Assembly: GCA_046328715.1 (NCBI GenBank)
Contig: JAXLWB010000030.1
Span: 53,695-117,694, forward strand
Origin: JAXLWB01 sp046328715
Lineage (GTDB): Bacteria > Chloroflexota > Anaerolineae > Caldilineales > Caldilineaceae
DNA: 64,000 nt
Direction: 5' to 3'
How positions within the stretch are numbered: the first letter of the stretch is position 1; every line of letters begins with the position of its first letter. Of this stretch, positions 52,174-60,610 are shown piece after piece. The notes beneath the pieces were generated by a model. The model made no database searches. It saw only the letters and a program-made list of their open reading frames with translations, and was not told the DNA's origin. The position numbers and the translations under genes were made by a program.

Positions 52174-53484
52174 TCACTCCTCCACCGCCAAATTTCCGCC
52201 CAATGCTTGCAACACCACTGCAAAATCTGGAAAACTATCCGCAATGACTTCACTTTGGTAGAGCGTTGTTGGGCCTTTGGCAAGTAGACCCGCAATGGTC
52301 AGCATCATGGCTAGGCGTGGATCATCGTGGCTTTCAACCGGAGCACCCCGCAGTTCCACCGGACCATCGACCGCAAAGCCATCGTCGAATGGCTCGATCT
52401 TGGCTCCCATTTTGCGCAGTTCGCTGACAATCGTGGCGATCCAGTCAGTCCGCTCGCTTTGTAGTTCGGCAGCATTGCGCACGATGGTTCTGCCCTTGGC
52501 CTGGGTTGCGGCTAAGGCAAGTGCGGGTAATTCGTCGTTCATGCCCGCAATCCACTCACCGCCAAAGCTTGCCCCCTGTAAATTACTGTAGCCCACTTCG
52601 AGATCAGCGACTGGTTCGCCACCTTCGATTCGTTGATTCTGATCGGCCAGGGTTGCGCCCATCTCTTGCAAAGCGTGGAGGAGCCCTGCGCGCATCGGGT
52701 TGATACAGAGTCCCGGCAACAGGATTCGGCTGCCCGGCACAATCGCTCCCGCCACCAGCAAAAAGGCGGCCAAGGAGGGATCGCCAGGAATGGTCATCTC
52801 CAGCGGCTTTAGTGGCTCAGTCGGGCGATCAATATGCACAGTGCGACCGTAGATCTCAACCGGTGCATCCATCGCCTTGAGCATTCGTTCCGTGTGATCA
52901 CGAGTCGGGCCAGATTCACGCAGGATGGTTAATCCCTGCGCATAAAGTCCTGCCAGCAACAAACAACTTTTGACCGGAGCGCTACCGACCGGCATCTCAT
53001 ATTCCAACCCACGCAAGCGGACTGGGCGAATGCCCAACGGAGCCAGATTGCCCCCCTGCCGACCCATGATATCCGCACCCATGCCGCGCAACGGCTTGAT
53101 AATATGGCCCAGAGGAAGACGACGAAGCCCATCACTACCCGAAAGAAAACTCGCAAATTTCTGACCAGCCATCAATCCAGTCAACAAACGCAGCGTTGTC
53201 TCGGAATTGGCGCAGTCGAGCAGATCATTTGGCTCTTGTAACCCGTCCAGTCCGCGCCCGTGAACAAGCAGTTCCGTCGCCGAAAGCTCTTCAATGGTCA
53301 CCCCCAACCTGCGCAGTGCCTCTATTGTAGCATGACAATCGGCGCTATCGAGAAAGCAGCGCAGATGGCTCTTACCCTCGGCCAATGCGCCAAGGAGCAC
53401 AGCACGGTGGGAAATCGATTTGTCACCTGGAACAGTACAGGCTCCGGTGAGTGGGTTGCCGGGTTGAAGATGAATTTGGGACAT
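52174..53484 (-). CDS. aroA: 5-enolpyruvylshikimate-3-phosphate synthase
   Basis: 436 residues. It transfers enolpyruvyl from PEP to shikimate-3-phosphate. Motifs are VPGDKSISHRAVLLGALAEG, LDCANSETTLRLLTGLMAG, FLSGSDGLRRLPLGHIIKPL, PVGSAPVKSCLLLAGLYAQG, IPGDPSLAAFLLVAGAIVPG, and later VRNAAELQSERTDWIATIV and ESHDDPRLAMMLTIAGLLA. The NSGTT motif of most homologues reads NSETT here: residue 95 is Glu (codon 53202-53200) where Gly is usual at the PEP- and glyphosate-contacting position. The start codon directly follows a word-repeat arm, with no Shine-Dalgarno. Probably part of the aroH-pheA-aroF-tyrA transcript. Confidence 0.96.
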   Translation of the reverse strand: MSQIHLQPGNPLTGACTVPGDKSISHRAVLLGALAEGKSHLRCFLDSADCHATIEALRRLGVTIEELSATELLVHGRGLDGLQEPNDLLDCANSETTLRLLTGLMAGQKFASFLSGSDGLRRLPLGHIIKPLRGMGADIMGRQGGNLAPLGIRPVRLRGLEYEMPVGSAPVKSCLLLAGLYAQGLTILRESGPTRDHTERMLKAMDAPVEIYGRTVHIDRPTEPLKPLEMTIPGDPSLAAFLLVAGAIVPGSRILLPGLCINPMRAGLLHALQEMGATLADQNQRIEGGEPVADLEVGYSNLQGASFGGEWIAGMNDELPALALAATQAKGRTIVRNAAELQSERTDWIATIVSELRKMGAKIEPFDDGFAVDGPVELRGAPVESHDDPRLAMMLTIAGLLAKGPTTLYQSEVIADSFPDFAVVLQALGGNLAVEE

Positions 53485-53508
53485 AATAAGAAGTAATAAT
53501 GAACAAGT

Positions 53509-53537
53509 AAGGAGTAAGTAGAGTAGACTTACTCCTT
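53509..53537. terminator. AAGGAGTAAGT hairpin
   Basis: AAGGAGTAAGT, seven bases, ACTTACTCCTT. Perfect 11-bp stem nested at the left arm of the larger inverted repeat, between the four-helix gene and aroA. Confidence 0.6.
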
Positions 53538-53555
53538 TGCAAAAGAGAAACAGGG

Positions 53556-53945
53556 TTATTGCTCAGCGTTGTCACGACTCGTTCTTATTGCCGTCCCGAA
53601 AATCTTACAAAGTTCGGTAGCTTCACCAATAATGTCGCCCATTTTAGCAGGCGGTAATAATTCACTGAGTGAAACAATGATTAGACACACTCGTGTCTCA
53701 TTTAGTTCTTTCAAAACCACCTTCATTTTATGAATGAAATCGGCCTGACTCTCAGCACGCCTTGCCTCAGCATAATTTAGAGCGGGCGAAGTGCCACTAC
53801 GCAACAATTGACCTGCAAAATGTCTACCAGCAGGCGTCTTAGGCAAATGCTCAGTCAGCTTTACAATCCTCACCGCAAAGCGTATTAACCGATCTTCAAG
53901 ATCATCGCCTTTAGCCATCACTACTTCTACCTTTCGGTCATTCAA
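53556..53945 (-). CDS. Four-helix bundle protein (23S rRNA-IVP / bAvd-like family)
   Basis: 129 residues; ATG at 53918 (MAKGDDLEDR) is an alternative start. Family marks: LEDRLIRFAVRIVKLTEHLP, TPAGRHFAGQLLRSGTSPAL, NYAEARRAESQADFIHKMKV, and LKELNETRVCLIIV. Relatives are encoded in 23S rRNA intervening sequences and as accessory proteins of diversity-generating retroelements; most, like this one, have no known role. The gene stands inside a 33-nt inverted repeat between tyrA and aroA, as if inserted in the loop of an intergenic hairpin. It has no clear Shine-Dalgarno. No rRNA or reverse transcriptase is near. Confidence 0.88.
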   Translation of the reverse strand: MNDRKVEVVMAKGDDLEDRLIRFAVRIVKLTEHLPKTPAGRHFAGQLLRSGTSPALNYAEARRAESQADFIHKMKVVLKELNETRVCLIIVSLSELLPPAKMGDIIGEATELCKIFGTAIRTSRDNAEQ

Positions 53946-54062
53946 ACCACTTACTTCTTGTCGATTTACGCCTACATCTTCACAACTTCATTCTAATCGA
54001 TTCTTTCTCCCACCAACCTCTGCCGCCCACCCACTTATTACTTACTTCTTACTTGTTCATTA

Positions 54063-54941
54063 TTACTTCTTTCCCTGTTTCCAACGCGCTCTCGCCGCTT
54101 GAGAGATTGCCAATTTTCCCTTTAATCCCGGCTCATCTCCTTCTTGAAGCAGGCAGCGGATCTCTTGCAAATGTTGGATAAAGCTGTCGACCTGCTCTAA
54201 AACGGGTTGGCGGTTGGTGGAAAGGATGTCGAGAAACATGCGGGTGTCGCTGGCGGCAACGCGGCTGGTGTCACGAAAGCCACCGGCGGCCAGTTGCCAG
54301 ACCATCTCATCGCTGGCTCCGACATCGGCCACGGCGTGAACAAGGGCACTGGCGACCAAGAAAGGTAGATGGCTGATGCTGGCGACCAGACGATCGTGGC
54401 GGGCGGGGTCGAGCAAGATGGGGCGAGCGCCAATGGCTTGACCGAGTTCGGTGGCGAGTTGTAGTGCAGCCGGGCTGGTGCGAGGCAACGGGGTCAAGAC
54501 CCAAGGGGCGTTGATGTAAAGTCCGGTTTCGGCGGATTCAAAGCCAACGGTTTCTTTGCCACACATGGGGTGGACGCCAACTGGCTCAACCCCAGCGGGC
54601 AGTTGATCCATCGCAGCGCAGATTTCAGCCTTGGTGCTGCCCATGTCAATGACGAGCGTTCCGGGCCAAAGATAGGGTGCGGCTTCGGCTAAATTATCAA
54701 TAATGGTACGCACAGGCGTGGCAAAGACCACAATATCGGCACCTTGCACGCCGGTTGCCAAGTCGTTGGTGGCTTCATCAACTGCGCCGGAGAAAAAAGC
54801 ATCGAGAACCGTCTGAGTGCGTCGTGCCACACCGCGCACCTCTTTACATAGATGCTGTCGCTTTAGATCCCAGCATAAACTCGCCCCCATCAGGCCCAGG
54901 CCAACAACTGTGACCGAGCAATCGGACAACATTTTCCGCAT
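54063..54941 (-). CDS. tyrA: Prephenate dehydrogenase
   Basis: 292 residues, AGGAG eight bases before the ATG. It converts prephenate to 4-hydroxyphenylpyruvate with NAD+, committing to tyrosine. Motifs: Rossmann loop VTVVGLGLMGASLCWDL, DIVVFATPVRTIIDNL, VIDMGSTKAEICAAM, GVHPMCGKETVGFESA with the catalytic His, then DRLVASISHLPFLVASAL and GGFRDTSRVAASDTRMFLDI. There is no C-terminal ACT domain, so feedback must come from elsewhere. It lies 68 bases after the DAHP synthase gene, across a perfect 20-bp hairpin. Confidence 0.95.
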   Translation of the reverse strand: MRKMLSDCSVTVVGLGLMGASLCWDLKRQHLCKEVRGVARRTQTVLDAFFSGAVDEATNDLATGVQGADIVVFATPVRTIIDNLAEAAPYLWPGTLVIDMGSTKAEICAAMDQLPAGVEPVGVHPMCGKETVGFESAETGLYINAPWVLTPLPRTSPAALQLATELGQAIGARPILLDPARHDRLVASISHLPFLVASALVHAVADVGASDEMVWQLAAGGFRDTSRVAASDTRMFLDILSTNRQPVLEQVDSFIQHLQEIRCLLQEGDEPGLKGKLAISQAARARWKQGKK

Positions 54942-54960
54942 GACTTACTCCTACTCATGC

Positions 54961-55005
54961 GTGACAGGGTGACGCCGATGTTGTGCATCGGCGTCACCCT
55001 GTCAC
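54961..55005. terminator. Perfect 20-bp inverted repeat between aroF and tyrA
   Basis: GTGACAGGGTGACGCCGATG, five-base loop TTGTG, then the exact complement. The hairpin is very stable; within an operon it may tune expression downstream of aroF or protect mRNA ends. Confidence 0.75.
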
Positions 55006-55009
55006 CTTA

Positions 55010-56026
<1,017 letters not shown>

Positions 56027-56056
56027 AGGTTCCGCTCCTTTTGAACTTGTTGAAAA

Positions 56057-56117
56057 GTAGGAAGATGAGGAGGTGATGAGGTGAGGTCGAACATCTCCTC
56101 ATCCCCCAACTTCCTAC
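56057..56117. repeat. GATGAGGAGG-word inverted repeat between DAHP synthase genes
   Basis: GTAGGAAGATGAGGAG pairs with CTCCTCATC and CTTCCTAC across a bulge of six bases. Confidence 0.6.
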
Positions 56118-56128
56118 CGCCCCATTTT

Positions 56129-57220
56129 TTACACAACCGCCAACTCCGCTAACTCATCTGCCAGTGGTTCAATCTCGTCCGGGGCTTCGCCGATGTAGCG
56201 ATCCACGGCAATCGCAACTCGGCGTAGTGATTCCATCAGTTTCATAAATTCGCCATTGGAAAGCGTTTGTCTGCCGTCACTCAGTGCGCGATCCGGGTCG
56301 GCGTGGACTTCGATGATTAGGGCGTCAGCACCCGCAGCGACGGCAGCGCGACTCATCGACGGCACCAACTCACGCAACCCAGTGCCATGCGAAGGGTCGG
56401 CGACAACGGGTAGGTGGGTGGCCTGTTTGAGCACTGGCACGGCGTTGAGGTCAAAGGTGTTGCGCGTCATGGTTTCGTAGGTGCGGATGCCGCGTTCACA
56501 GACCATCACTTTGCCGTTGCCATTGCTCATGATGTATTCAGCACACATCAACAATTCCTTGATCATACCGCTGATGCCACGCTTGAGCATGACAGGCTTG
56601 TCCACCTTGCCCACGGCAAGCAAGAGGCCGAAGTTCTGCATGTTGCGCGCACCGATTTGCAAGATATCGGCGTATTCGGCGACGAGCGGCACTTGTTCGA
56701 CGTTCATCACTTCAGTGATGATCGGCAGACCCGTTACTTCTCGTGCCTCGGCCATATACTTCAACCCTTCCTCGCCCAGGCCTTGGAAATCGTAGGGGCT
56801 GGTGCGCGGCTTGAAAGCACCGCCGCGCAGTACCTTGGCACCCGCCTCTTTCAGCGCAATCGCCGATTCGATGATCTGTTGGCGACTTTCGACACTACAA
56901 GGGCCAGCCATCACGATCACTTCATCGCCACCAAAGCGAATCGGCCCGATCCCGCCGCCTGCCTCTATCTCGATTTGGCTACCAGACGGGTGACCTACAC
57001 GGCTCGCCAGCTTGTAGGGCTCCTGGATGCGCATGGCTTGCAATACGCCGGGCAGGACTTCAAAAGTGTCGTGGGCAACTTTGGTTACATCACCGATCAG
57101 GGCAACGACGGTGCGATTTTCACCGTAAATAGGATGGGTACGCAATCCCATCTGTTCGGCCTTTTGAATTACAGTAGCCACTTCTGCTTTGGTGGCATCG
57201 GGTGTCATGACGACGATCAT
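56129..57220 (-). CDS. aroF: 3-deoxy-7-phosphoheptulonate synthase (copy 2)
   Basis: 363 residues, AGGAG nine bases upstream. It has the same domain order as copy 1: N-terminal ACT-like domain (MIVVMTPDATKAEVATVIQK, ENRTVVALIGD), then the barrel (VIVMAGPCSVESRQQIIE, LRGGAFKPRTSPYDFQGLGE, QIGARNMQNFGLLLAVG, KPVMLKRGISGMIKELL, CERGIRTYETMTRNTFDL, PVVADPSHGTG). The two are tandem paralogues, perhaps with different feedback inhibitors. This copy has a longer linker (HPSGSQIEIEAGGGIGPIRF) and an acidic C-terminal tail (EAPDEIEPLADELAELAVV). It follows pheA. Confidence 0.95.
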   Translation of the reverse strand: MIVVMTPDATKAEVATVIQKAEQMGLRTHPIYGENRTVVALIGDVTKVAHDTFEVLPGVLQAMRIQEPYKLASRVGHPSGSQIEIEAGGGIGPIRFGGDEVIVMAGPCSVESRQQIIESAIALKEAGAKVLRGGAFKPRTSPYDFQGLGEEGLKYMAEAREVTGLPIITEVMNVEQVPLVAEYADILQIGARNMQNFGLLLAVGKVDKPVMLKRGISGMIKELLMCAEYIMSNGNGKVMVCERGIRTYETMTRNTFDLNAVPVLKQATHLPVVADPSHGTGLRELVPSMSRAAVAAGADALIIEVHADPDRALSDGRQTLSNGEFMKLMESLRRVAIAVDRYIGEAPDEIEPLADELAELAVV

Positions 57221-57274
57221 AGGGTTATCTCCTGTTCAACTGTTTTCACTAGATCAAAGATAAGCACTCGTTTG

Positions 57275-57325
57275 GAGATTAGGAGATTAGGAGATTGAGA
57301 GATTGTTCTGAAATCTCCTAATCTC
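57275..57325. repeat. GAGATTAG-word inverted repeat between pheA and aroF
   Basis: GAGATTAGGAGATT occurs twice in overlapping register (57275, 57283) and pairs exactly with AATCTCCTAATCTC at 57312-57325. Confidence 0.7.
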
Positions 57326-57331
57326 TACTCT

Positions 57332-58198
57332 TTATATTTGTAACAACTCGGTTTGTACGCCACTCTTCTCACTTTCCAACGGGCTTGCCGCCGGATAGCT
57401 GCCGAAGAGTTTGACAAAGACTGCTTGGTTCAGTAGATGCATGACGGCCTCACTCACAGCAGGGTCTTGCCAGTGACCATCGCAATCCAGATAAAAGACA
57501 TATTGCCAGAGTCGCCCGCGGCGGGGACGGCTCTCGATCTTGGTCAGGTTAATCTTACGGCGGGCAAATTCACCCAGGGCAGAGAAAAGTGTTCCCGGGC
57601 GTTCCGGCACCACAAAGACCAACGATGATTTGTAGCGTCCTCCTTCCACGCGAGGGGCATCCCCCTCGCCGACTACAAAAAAGCGGGTGTAGTTGTGCTG
57701 AAAATCCTCAATGCCGCGCTCAACAATTTCCAGGTTGTAATATTGAGCGGCCAGGTAACTGGCGATGACGCCGACGCCGGCTGTGGGGTTGGCAGCAAGA
57801 TCTTTGGCGCTGCCTGCTGTGTCGTACCAGGTCACCGCCTTGTAGCGATGACGATTCAGATAACTTTCACATTGGGCCAATGCTTGGGGATGGCTACGCA
57901 CCTCACGGATCTCGCTGGCACCGCCAGGGATGGTGAGCAGATTGTGGCGCACACGTACCAACACCTCGCCATGCACCTTGAGATCGTGTTCAAGCAGCAG
58001 GTCATACGATTTGTTGATGCTGCCAGCGGTGGAATTTTCGACTGGCACCATCCCGTAGTTAGCTCGACCAGACTCTACGCTTTCAAAAATCTGCTCAAAG
58101 GCGCTACAGGGCAAGACTTCAGCGCCTTCACCAAAGTGTTGGCGTACTGCCTCTTCTGAATAAGCTCCATGTTCGCCTTGAAAGGCTACGATTGTCAT
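57332..58198 (-). CDS. pheA: Prephenate dehydratase
   Basis: 288 residues, GGAG seven bases before the ATG. It decarboxylates and dehydrates prephenate to phenylpyruvate, committing to phenylalanine. The PDT domain shows VAFQGEHGAYSEEAVRQHFG, ALPCS-type region, YGMVPVENSTAGSINKSYDL, then ASYLAAQYYNLEIVERGIED and NYTRFFVVGEG. A C-terminal ACT domain (SSLVFVVPERPGTLFSALGE, FARRKINLTKIESRP) should bind phenylalanine for feedback inhibition. It is not fused to chorismate mutase; a separate AroH-type mutase lies just upstream. Confidence 0.96.
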   Translation of the reverse strand: MTIVAFQGEHGAYSEEAVRQHFGEGAEVLPCSAFEQIFESVESGRANYGMVPVENSTAGSINKSYDLLLEHDLKVHGEVLVRVRHNLLTIPGGASEIREVRSHPQALAQCESYLNRHRYKAVTWYDTAGSAKDLAANPTAGVGVIASYLAAQYYNLEIVERGIEDFQHNYTRFFVVGEGDAPRVEGGRYKSSLVFVVPERPGTLFSALGEFARRKINLTKIESRPRRGRLWQYVFYLDCDGHWQDPAVSEAVMHLLNQAVFVKLFGSYPAASPLESEKSGVQTELLQI

Positions 58199-58236
58199 GA
58201 ATGACTCCGTTTGTTTGTAAATCAGTGGGACAGTGG

Positions 58237-58290
58237 GTCAGTAGGACAGTGGGTCGGTATCACTGATTTACTGTCTACTGTCCTACTGAC
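58237..58290. repeat. GGACAGTGGGTCAGT-word inverted repeat between aroH and pheA
   Basis: GTCAGTAGGACAGT and ACTGTCCTACTGAC pair exactly, with further GGGACAGTGGGTCA words on the left and GACTTACTGTC on the right. Confidence 0.7.
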
Positions 58291-58306
58291 TTACTGTCTT
58301 CCTGGC

Positions 58307-58735
58307 CTACCGATTCTCTGCCAGTTGTTGGTCGATCCAACGGTTCAGTTCTTCAATGTCTTCTGGGGATAAGACGACTGTTTTATCGGGACGTAGACGC
58401 TTGGCTTCGTGCAGATAAATGTGTTGGATCTCCGACTGGGATTTATTTGTATTCCAATGCAGTAAAATGCGAATGCAGCGTTGCAGCGAGCCTTCGACTG
58501 TCATTTCGTGTCCGCACATCAAGGGCACATCAAGCCAGCCCAGTTGACGCGCAGCCGTTGCCGGAAAGACAGAGGTGATATCCGTGGTAGTCGTAAAGAT
58601 GGCGCTGGCGACGTCGGTTCGATCAATTCCATTGAGGCGGATCATGGTAGCCAACAATTCACGGGTTGCCGCCAATACGGATTCTCGATCGGTTTGCTCG
58701 ACAGTCGTCGCGCCGCGTACACCTCGACAAAGCAT
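58307..58735 (-). CDS. aroH: Chorismate mutase, AroH type
   Basis: 142 residues. It rearranges chorismate to prephenate, the branch point to Phe and Tyr. The AroH-type trimer fold is shown by MLCRGVRGATTVEQTDRESV with the active-site Arg, SAIFTTTTDITSVFPATAAR, LMCGHEMTVEGSLQRCIRIL and HIYLHEAKRLRPD. It is the first structural gene of the aroH-pheA-aroF-aroF-tyrA series on this strand. A leader peptide and terminator described below lie about 130-350 bases upstream and probably control it. Confidence 0.95.
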   Translation of the reverse strand: MLCRGVRGATTVEQTDRESVLAATRELLATMIRLNGIDRTDVASAIFTTTTDITSVFPATAARQLGWLDVPLMCGHEMTVEGSLQRCIRILLHWNTNKSQSEIQHIYLHEAKRLRPDKTVVLSPEDIEELNRWIDQQLAENR

Positions 58736-58759
58736 AATGAGACCTCTTACTTTATGAAT

Positions 58760-58842
58760 GAGATTGGAGATTGGAGATTAGACGATTAGGAGATTGTACC
58801 TGTTTGACGACAATCTCTCAATCTGTCGGCCTCTCAATCTCT
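58760..58842. repeat. GAGATTGG-word inverted repeat upstream of aroH
   Basis: Left words GAGATTGGAGATTGGAGATT and GATTAGGAGATTG; right words CAATCTCTCAATCTG and CTCTCAATCTC. It lies in the leader between the attenuator and aroH. Confidence 0.6.
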
Positions 58843-58861
58843 TTTGACCCGAATTCGGCGC

Positions 58862-58900
58862 AAAAAAAGAGGGCGGGAACGTGAACCGTTCCTCGCCCTC
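58862..58900 (-). terminator. Attenuator terminator upstream of aroH
   Basis: Read on the minus strand: GAGGGCGAGGAACG, loop GTTCA, CGTTCCCGCCCTC, then seven T. It is a 13-bp stem with one bulged base. It starts 27 bases after the leader-peptide stop and lies upstream of aroH, so it ends transcripts before the structural genes unless an alternative structure forms. Confidence 0.85.
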
Positions 58901-58956
58901 GTGGAGTTGCCTTGAATTTGGGTCAGGTCAACCACTCCTCCGCTGCGCTGAACGGT
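58885..58956 (-). promoter_or_regulatory. Candidate antiterminator pairing
   Basis: On the minus strand ACCGTTC (58956-58950) inside the leader coding region is exactly complementary to GAACGGT (58891-58885) in the 5' arm and loop of the terminator. Pairing would break the terminator when a ribosome stalls in the Phe/Tyr run just upstream. Confidence 0.5.
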
Positions 58957-59083
58957 GATTCGTAAAAAAATAAAAGTAGTAGCCAAAATAAAACCCACGC
59001 TGTGGAGAGCGTGGGTTTTCGATCAAGTCAAACAGGCAAGCAACACGAGTGGCACTCTCGTTAGAAAGTGCTTGTGACTGCAT
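58928..59083 (-). CDS. Phe/Tyr leader peptide of the aromatic operon
   Basis: 51 codons from MQSQALSNESATRVACLF; an in-frame ATG at 59116 could extend it. Residues 31-40 read FYFGYYFYFF, nine Phe or Tyr codons in ten, then TNHRSAQRRSG and stop. No protein function is likely; the peptide would gauge charged tRNA-Phe and tRNA-Tyr supply. With scarce Phe or Tyr the ribosome would stall at 58964-58993. The hairpin at 58990-59019 sits at the upstream edge of the run and the terminator lies after the stop. Downstream genes make prephenate, Phe and Tyr, which matches the run. A weak AGGTAGGA precedes the ATG. Confidence 0.75.
   Translation of the reverse strand: MQSQALSNESATRVACLFDLIENPRSPQRGFYFGYYFYFFTNHRSAQRRSG
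58990..59019. promoter_or_regulatory. Pause-type hairpin inside the leader peptide
   Basis: AAAACCCACGCT, six bases, AGCGTGGGTTTT, a perfect 12-bp stem. In leader orientation it immediately precedes the Phe/Tyr codons, the usual place of the pause hairpin in attenuators. It also has a T-run on each side. Confidence 0.6.
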
Positions 59084-59119
59084 TTTTAAAGACAATCCTA
59101 CCTGTTGCGTACTCATTTC

Positions 59120-59128
59120 TGGTATACT
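59120..59128 (+). promoter_or_regulatory. Extended -10 promoter for the DUF2905 gene
   Basis: TGGTATACT, with TTGCGT 12 bases before the hexamer. It is about 98 bases upstream of the DUF2905 start. The overlapping minus strand reads AGTATACC and may hold the leader's own promoter. Confidence 0.45.
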
Positions 59129-59225
59129 AAGTTTTGAATCACTTTTTGCAGGAAGCAACTGACCGACGATGTGCGCTAGAATAGCATGGAGAAATTGAGT
59201 TGTCAAAATTTGCAGGGAACGCAAT

Positions 59226-59447
59226 ATGAATGAAATTGGACGAACCCTCATGGTATTGGGCGGGCTGCTCTTTGTGATTGGCTTGCTCCTCACCTTCTCC
59301 GGACGCATCCCATGGTTGGGCCACTTGCCTGGGGATGTGGCAATTGAACGGGAGAATTACCGGATCTATGCCCCCTTTGGCACGATGCTCGTTGTAAGCA
59401 TTGTGTTGACCCTATTGCTTAATCTGATTGCCCGTTGGTTTCGGTAA
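59226..59447 (+). CDS. DUF2905 small membrane protein
   Basis: 73 residues. Two membrane helices (TLMVLGGLLFVIGLLLTFSG and MLVVSIVLTLLLNLIARW) flank the family signature GRIPWLGHLPGDVAIERENYRIYAPFG. AGGGAAC precedes the start. DUF2905 proteins are widespread and of unknown function, often lone genes near DNA-repair genes; that context is absent here. It is divergent from the aromatic operon and ends in a palindrome. Confidence 0.92.
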   Translation: MNEIGRTLMVLGGLLFVIGLLLTFSGRIPWLGHLPGDVAIERENYRIYAPFGTMLVVSIVLTLLLNLIARWFR

Positions 59448-59471
59448 CACAAGAATATATTCTTGTGCTAC
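59444..59471. terminator. Palindrome between convergent genes
   Basis: GTAACACAAGAATA and TATTCTTGTGCTAC pair with one mismatch and no loop. It covers both stop codons and closely resembles the palindrome at 4202-4228. Confidence 0.65.
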
Positions 59472-60577
59472 AGGTTAACCCACGATTGCTCCTTGGCGCT
59501 TTTGCGGGCGGCGTCTAAGGCGCGCTGTACTACCAAACCATCGTAGAGGCTGGCAGCATCCCCAAAGGTATGATCTCCTTGCTCCAACGCAGTGAGCAGC
59601 GCTTTGCCGAAGTAGTAGGTGCCCACAGTGAACGGGCTGACAAACGAGGAAGTTGGATTGATCGCCCGCAACTGACCAATCACCGCTTCGTCACGCCCCG
59701 TTTCGATTGGCGACCATTCGCGCCCCAGGAGTTGATTGCCCTGCATGCCCCACAAGCGATCCTGTGCATCGAGCAGCAAGGCACCCGTCGTGCCAACCAC
59801 ACGGATCGTCATGCCAAATCCACCAGGGGTAATTCCACTACAGGTGATCTGTCCTTGGATGCCATTGAGAAAGCGTAGCAAAAGTTGGGCATGTTCATCG
59901 GCAGTGCAGCGGCGCTGTTGTCCGCTCGCTGGATCGCTGCGAAATATGTACGCGGTTTGTAGCTGGGCCGTTAATGCATCCACTCGACCATAGAGCCAAC
60001 GTGCCTGATCAAAGAGGTGGCTACCCAACGCGCCCAACATTCCACCGCCTTGAGCTTGATCGCAAAGCCAATTCCAGGGCAGATCAGCATTCAACCGTTC
60101 GCTCCCAAGCCGATCCAGTTGAATTTGTAGCGGTGTACCGACGTAGCCATCCTTCACCAGTTGACGCAATTTGAGTCGCGCCGGTTCAAAGCGCAGTTCG
60201 TGATCGATGATGGCTAACTGAGCAGGTGCGGCTTGGGCAGCCGCCAACATCGTCTCTGCCTCCCCCACATTGCAGGCAGTTGGCTTCTCACAGATCACGT
60301 GTTTGCCAGCTTGCAGCGCAGCAACGGTGATTTCGGCGTGCGTGGCGGGCGGCGAACAGACGCTAACGACATCAACATTGGGGGATTGGATCAATTCTCG
60401 CCAGGAGGGATAGACCTCGGGGATGCTCTGTTTTTGGGCGACACGTTGCGCATTTTCGAGATGAGCCGAACAAATCGCCTGCGGTACGAGCCCAGCCATT
60501 CTAAAGACTGGAATCTGTACTCGATCACTCCAACCAGTGCCTACAAAACCGATACGGATGTTTGATGTGATGCTCAT
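59468..60577 (-). CDS. Gfo/Idh/MocA family oxidoreductase
   Basis: 369 residues; start MSITSNIRIG set by a textbook AGGAGGTATCCT-ATG. The N-terminal Rossmann domain shows IRIGFVGTGWSDRVQIPVFR for NAD(P) and the family's VVSVCSPPATHAEITVAALQ and GKHVICEKPTACNVGEAETM motifs. The catalytic region is LAIIDHELRFEPARLKLRQL. The C-terminal domain (GGGMLGALGSHLFDQARWL) is typical. It would oxidise or reduce a sugar or cyclitol. The two glycosyltransferase genes upstream on the same strand suggest a role in making a sugar for a polysaccharide. Confidence 0.9.
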   Translation of the reverse strand: MSITSNIRIGFVGTGWSDRVQIPVFRMAGLVPQAICSAHLENAQRVAQKQSIPEVYPSWRELIQSPNVDVVSVCSPPATHAEITVAALQAGKHVICEKPTACNVGEAETMLAAAQAAPAQLAIIDHELRFEPARLKLRQLVKDGYVGTPLQIQLDRLGSERLNADLPWNWLCDQAQGGGMLGALGSHLFDQARWLYGRVDALTAQLQTAYIFRSDPASGQQRRCTADEHAQLLLRFLNGIQGQITCSGITPGGFGMTIRVVGTTGALLLDAQDRLWGMQGNQLLGREWSPIETGRDEAVIGQLRAINPTSSFVSPFTVGTYYFGKALLTALEQGDHTFGDAASLYDGLVVQRALDAARKSAKEQSWVNL

Positions 60578-60610
60578 AGGATACCTCCTGTTGTTCACGA
60601 TAGGCAGTCT

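Larger units (their letters stand above)
53488..54071. repeat. 33-nt inverted repeats flanking the four-helix-bundle gene
   Basis: Left arm 53488-53520 (AAGAAGTAATAATGAACAAG and onward) pairs with right arm 54039-54071 at 32 of 33 positions. The four-helix-bundle gene lies between the arms, and the right arm overlaps the last codons of tyrA. Confidence 0.85.

Noticed and set aside
56414..57298. 294-residue plus-strand reading frame opposite the second DAHP synthase
   Set aside because: It is the shadow of a strongly conserved enzyme gene; its His/Asp-rich composition is the complement of that gene's codon bias.
58862..58900. T-box riboswitch for the aromatic operon
   Set aside because: The terminator lacks the AGGGTGGnACCGCG T-box sequence, and no specifier stem is visible. 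The Phe/Tyr-rich leader peptide explains the control better.
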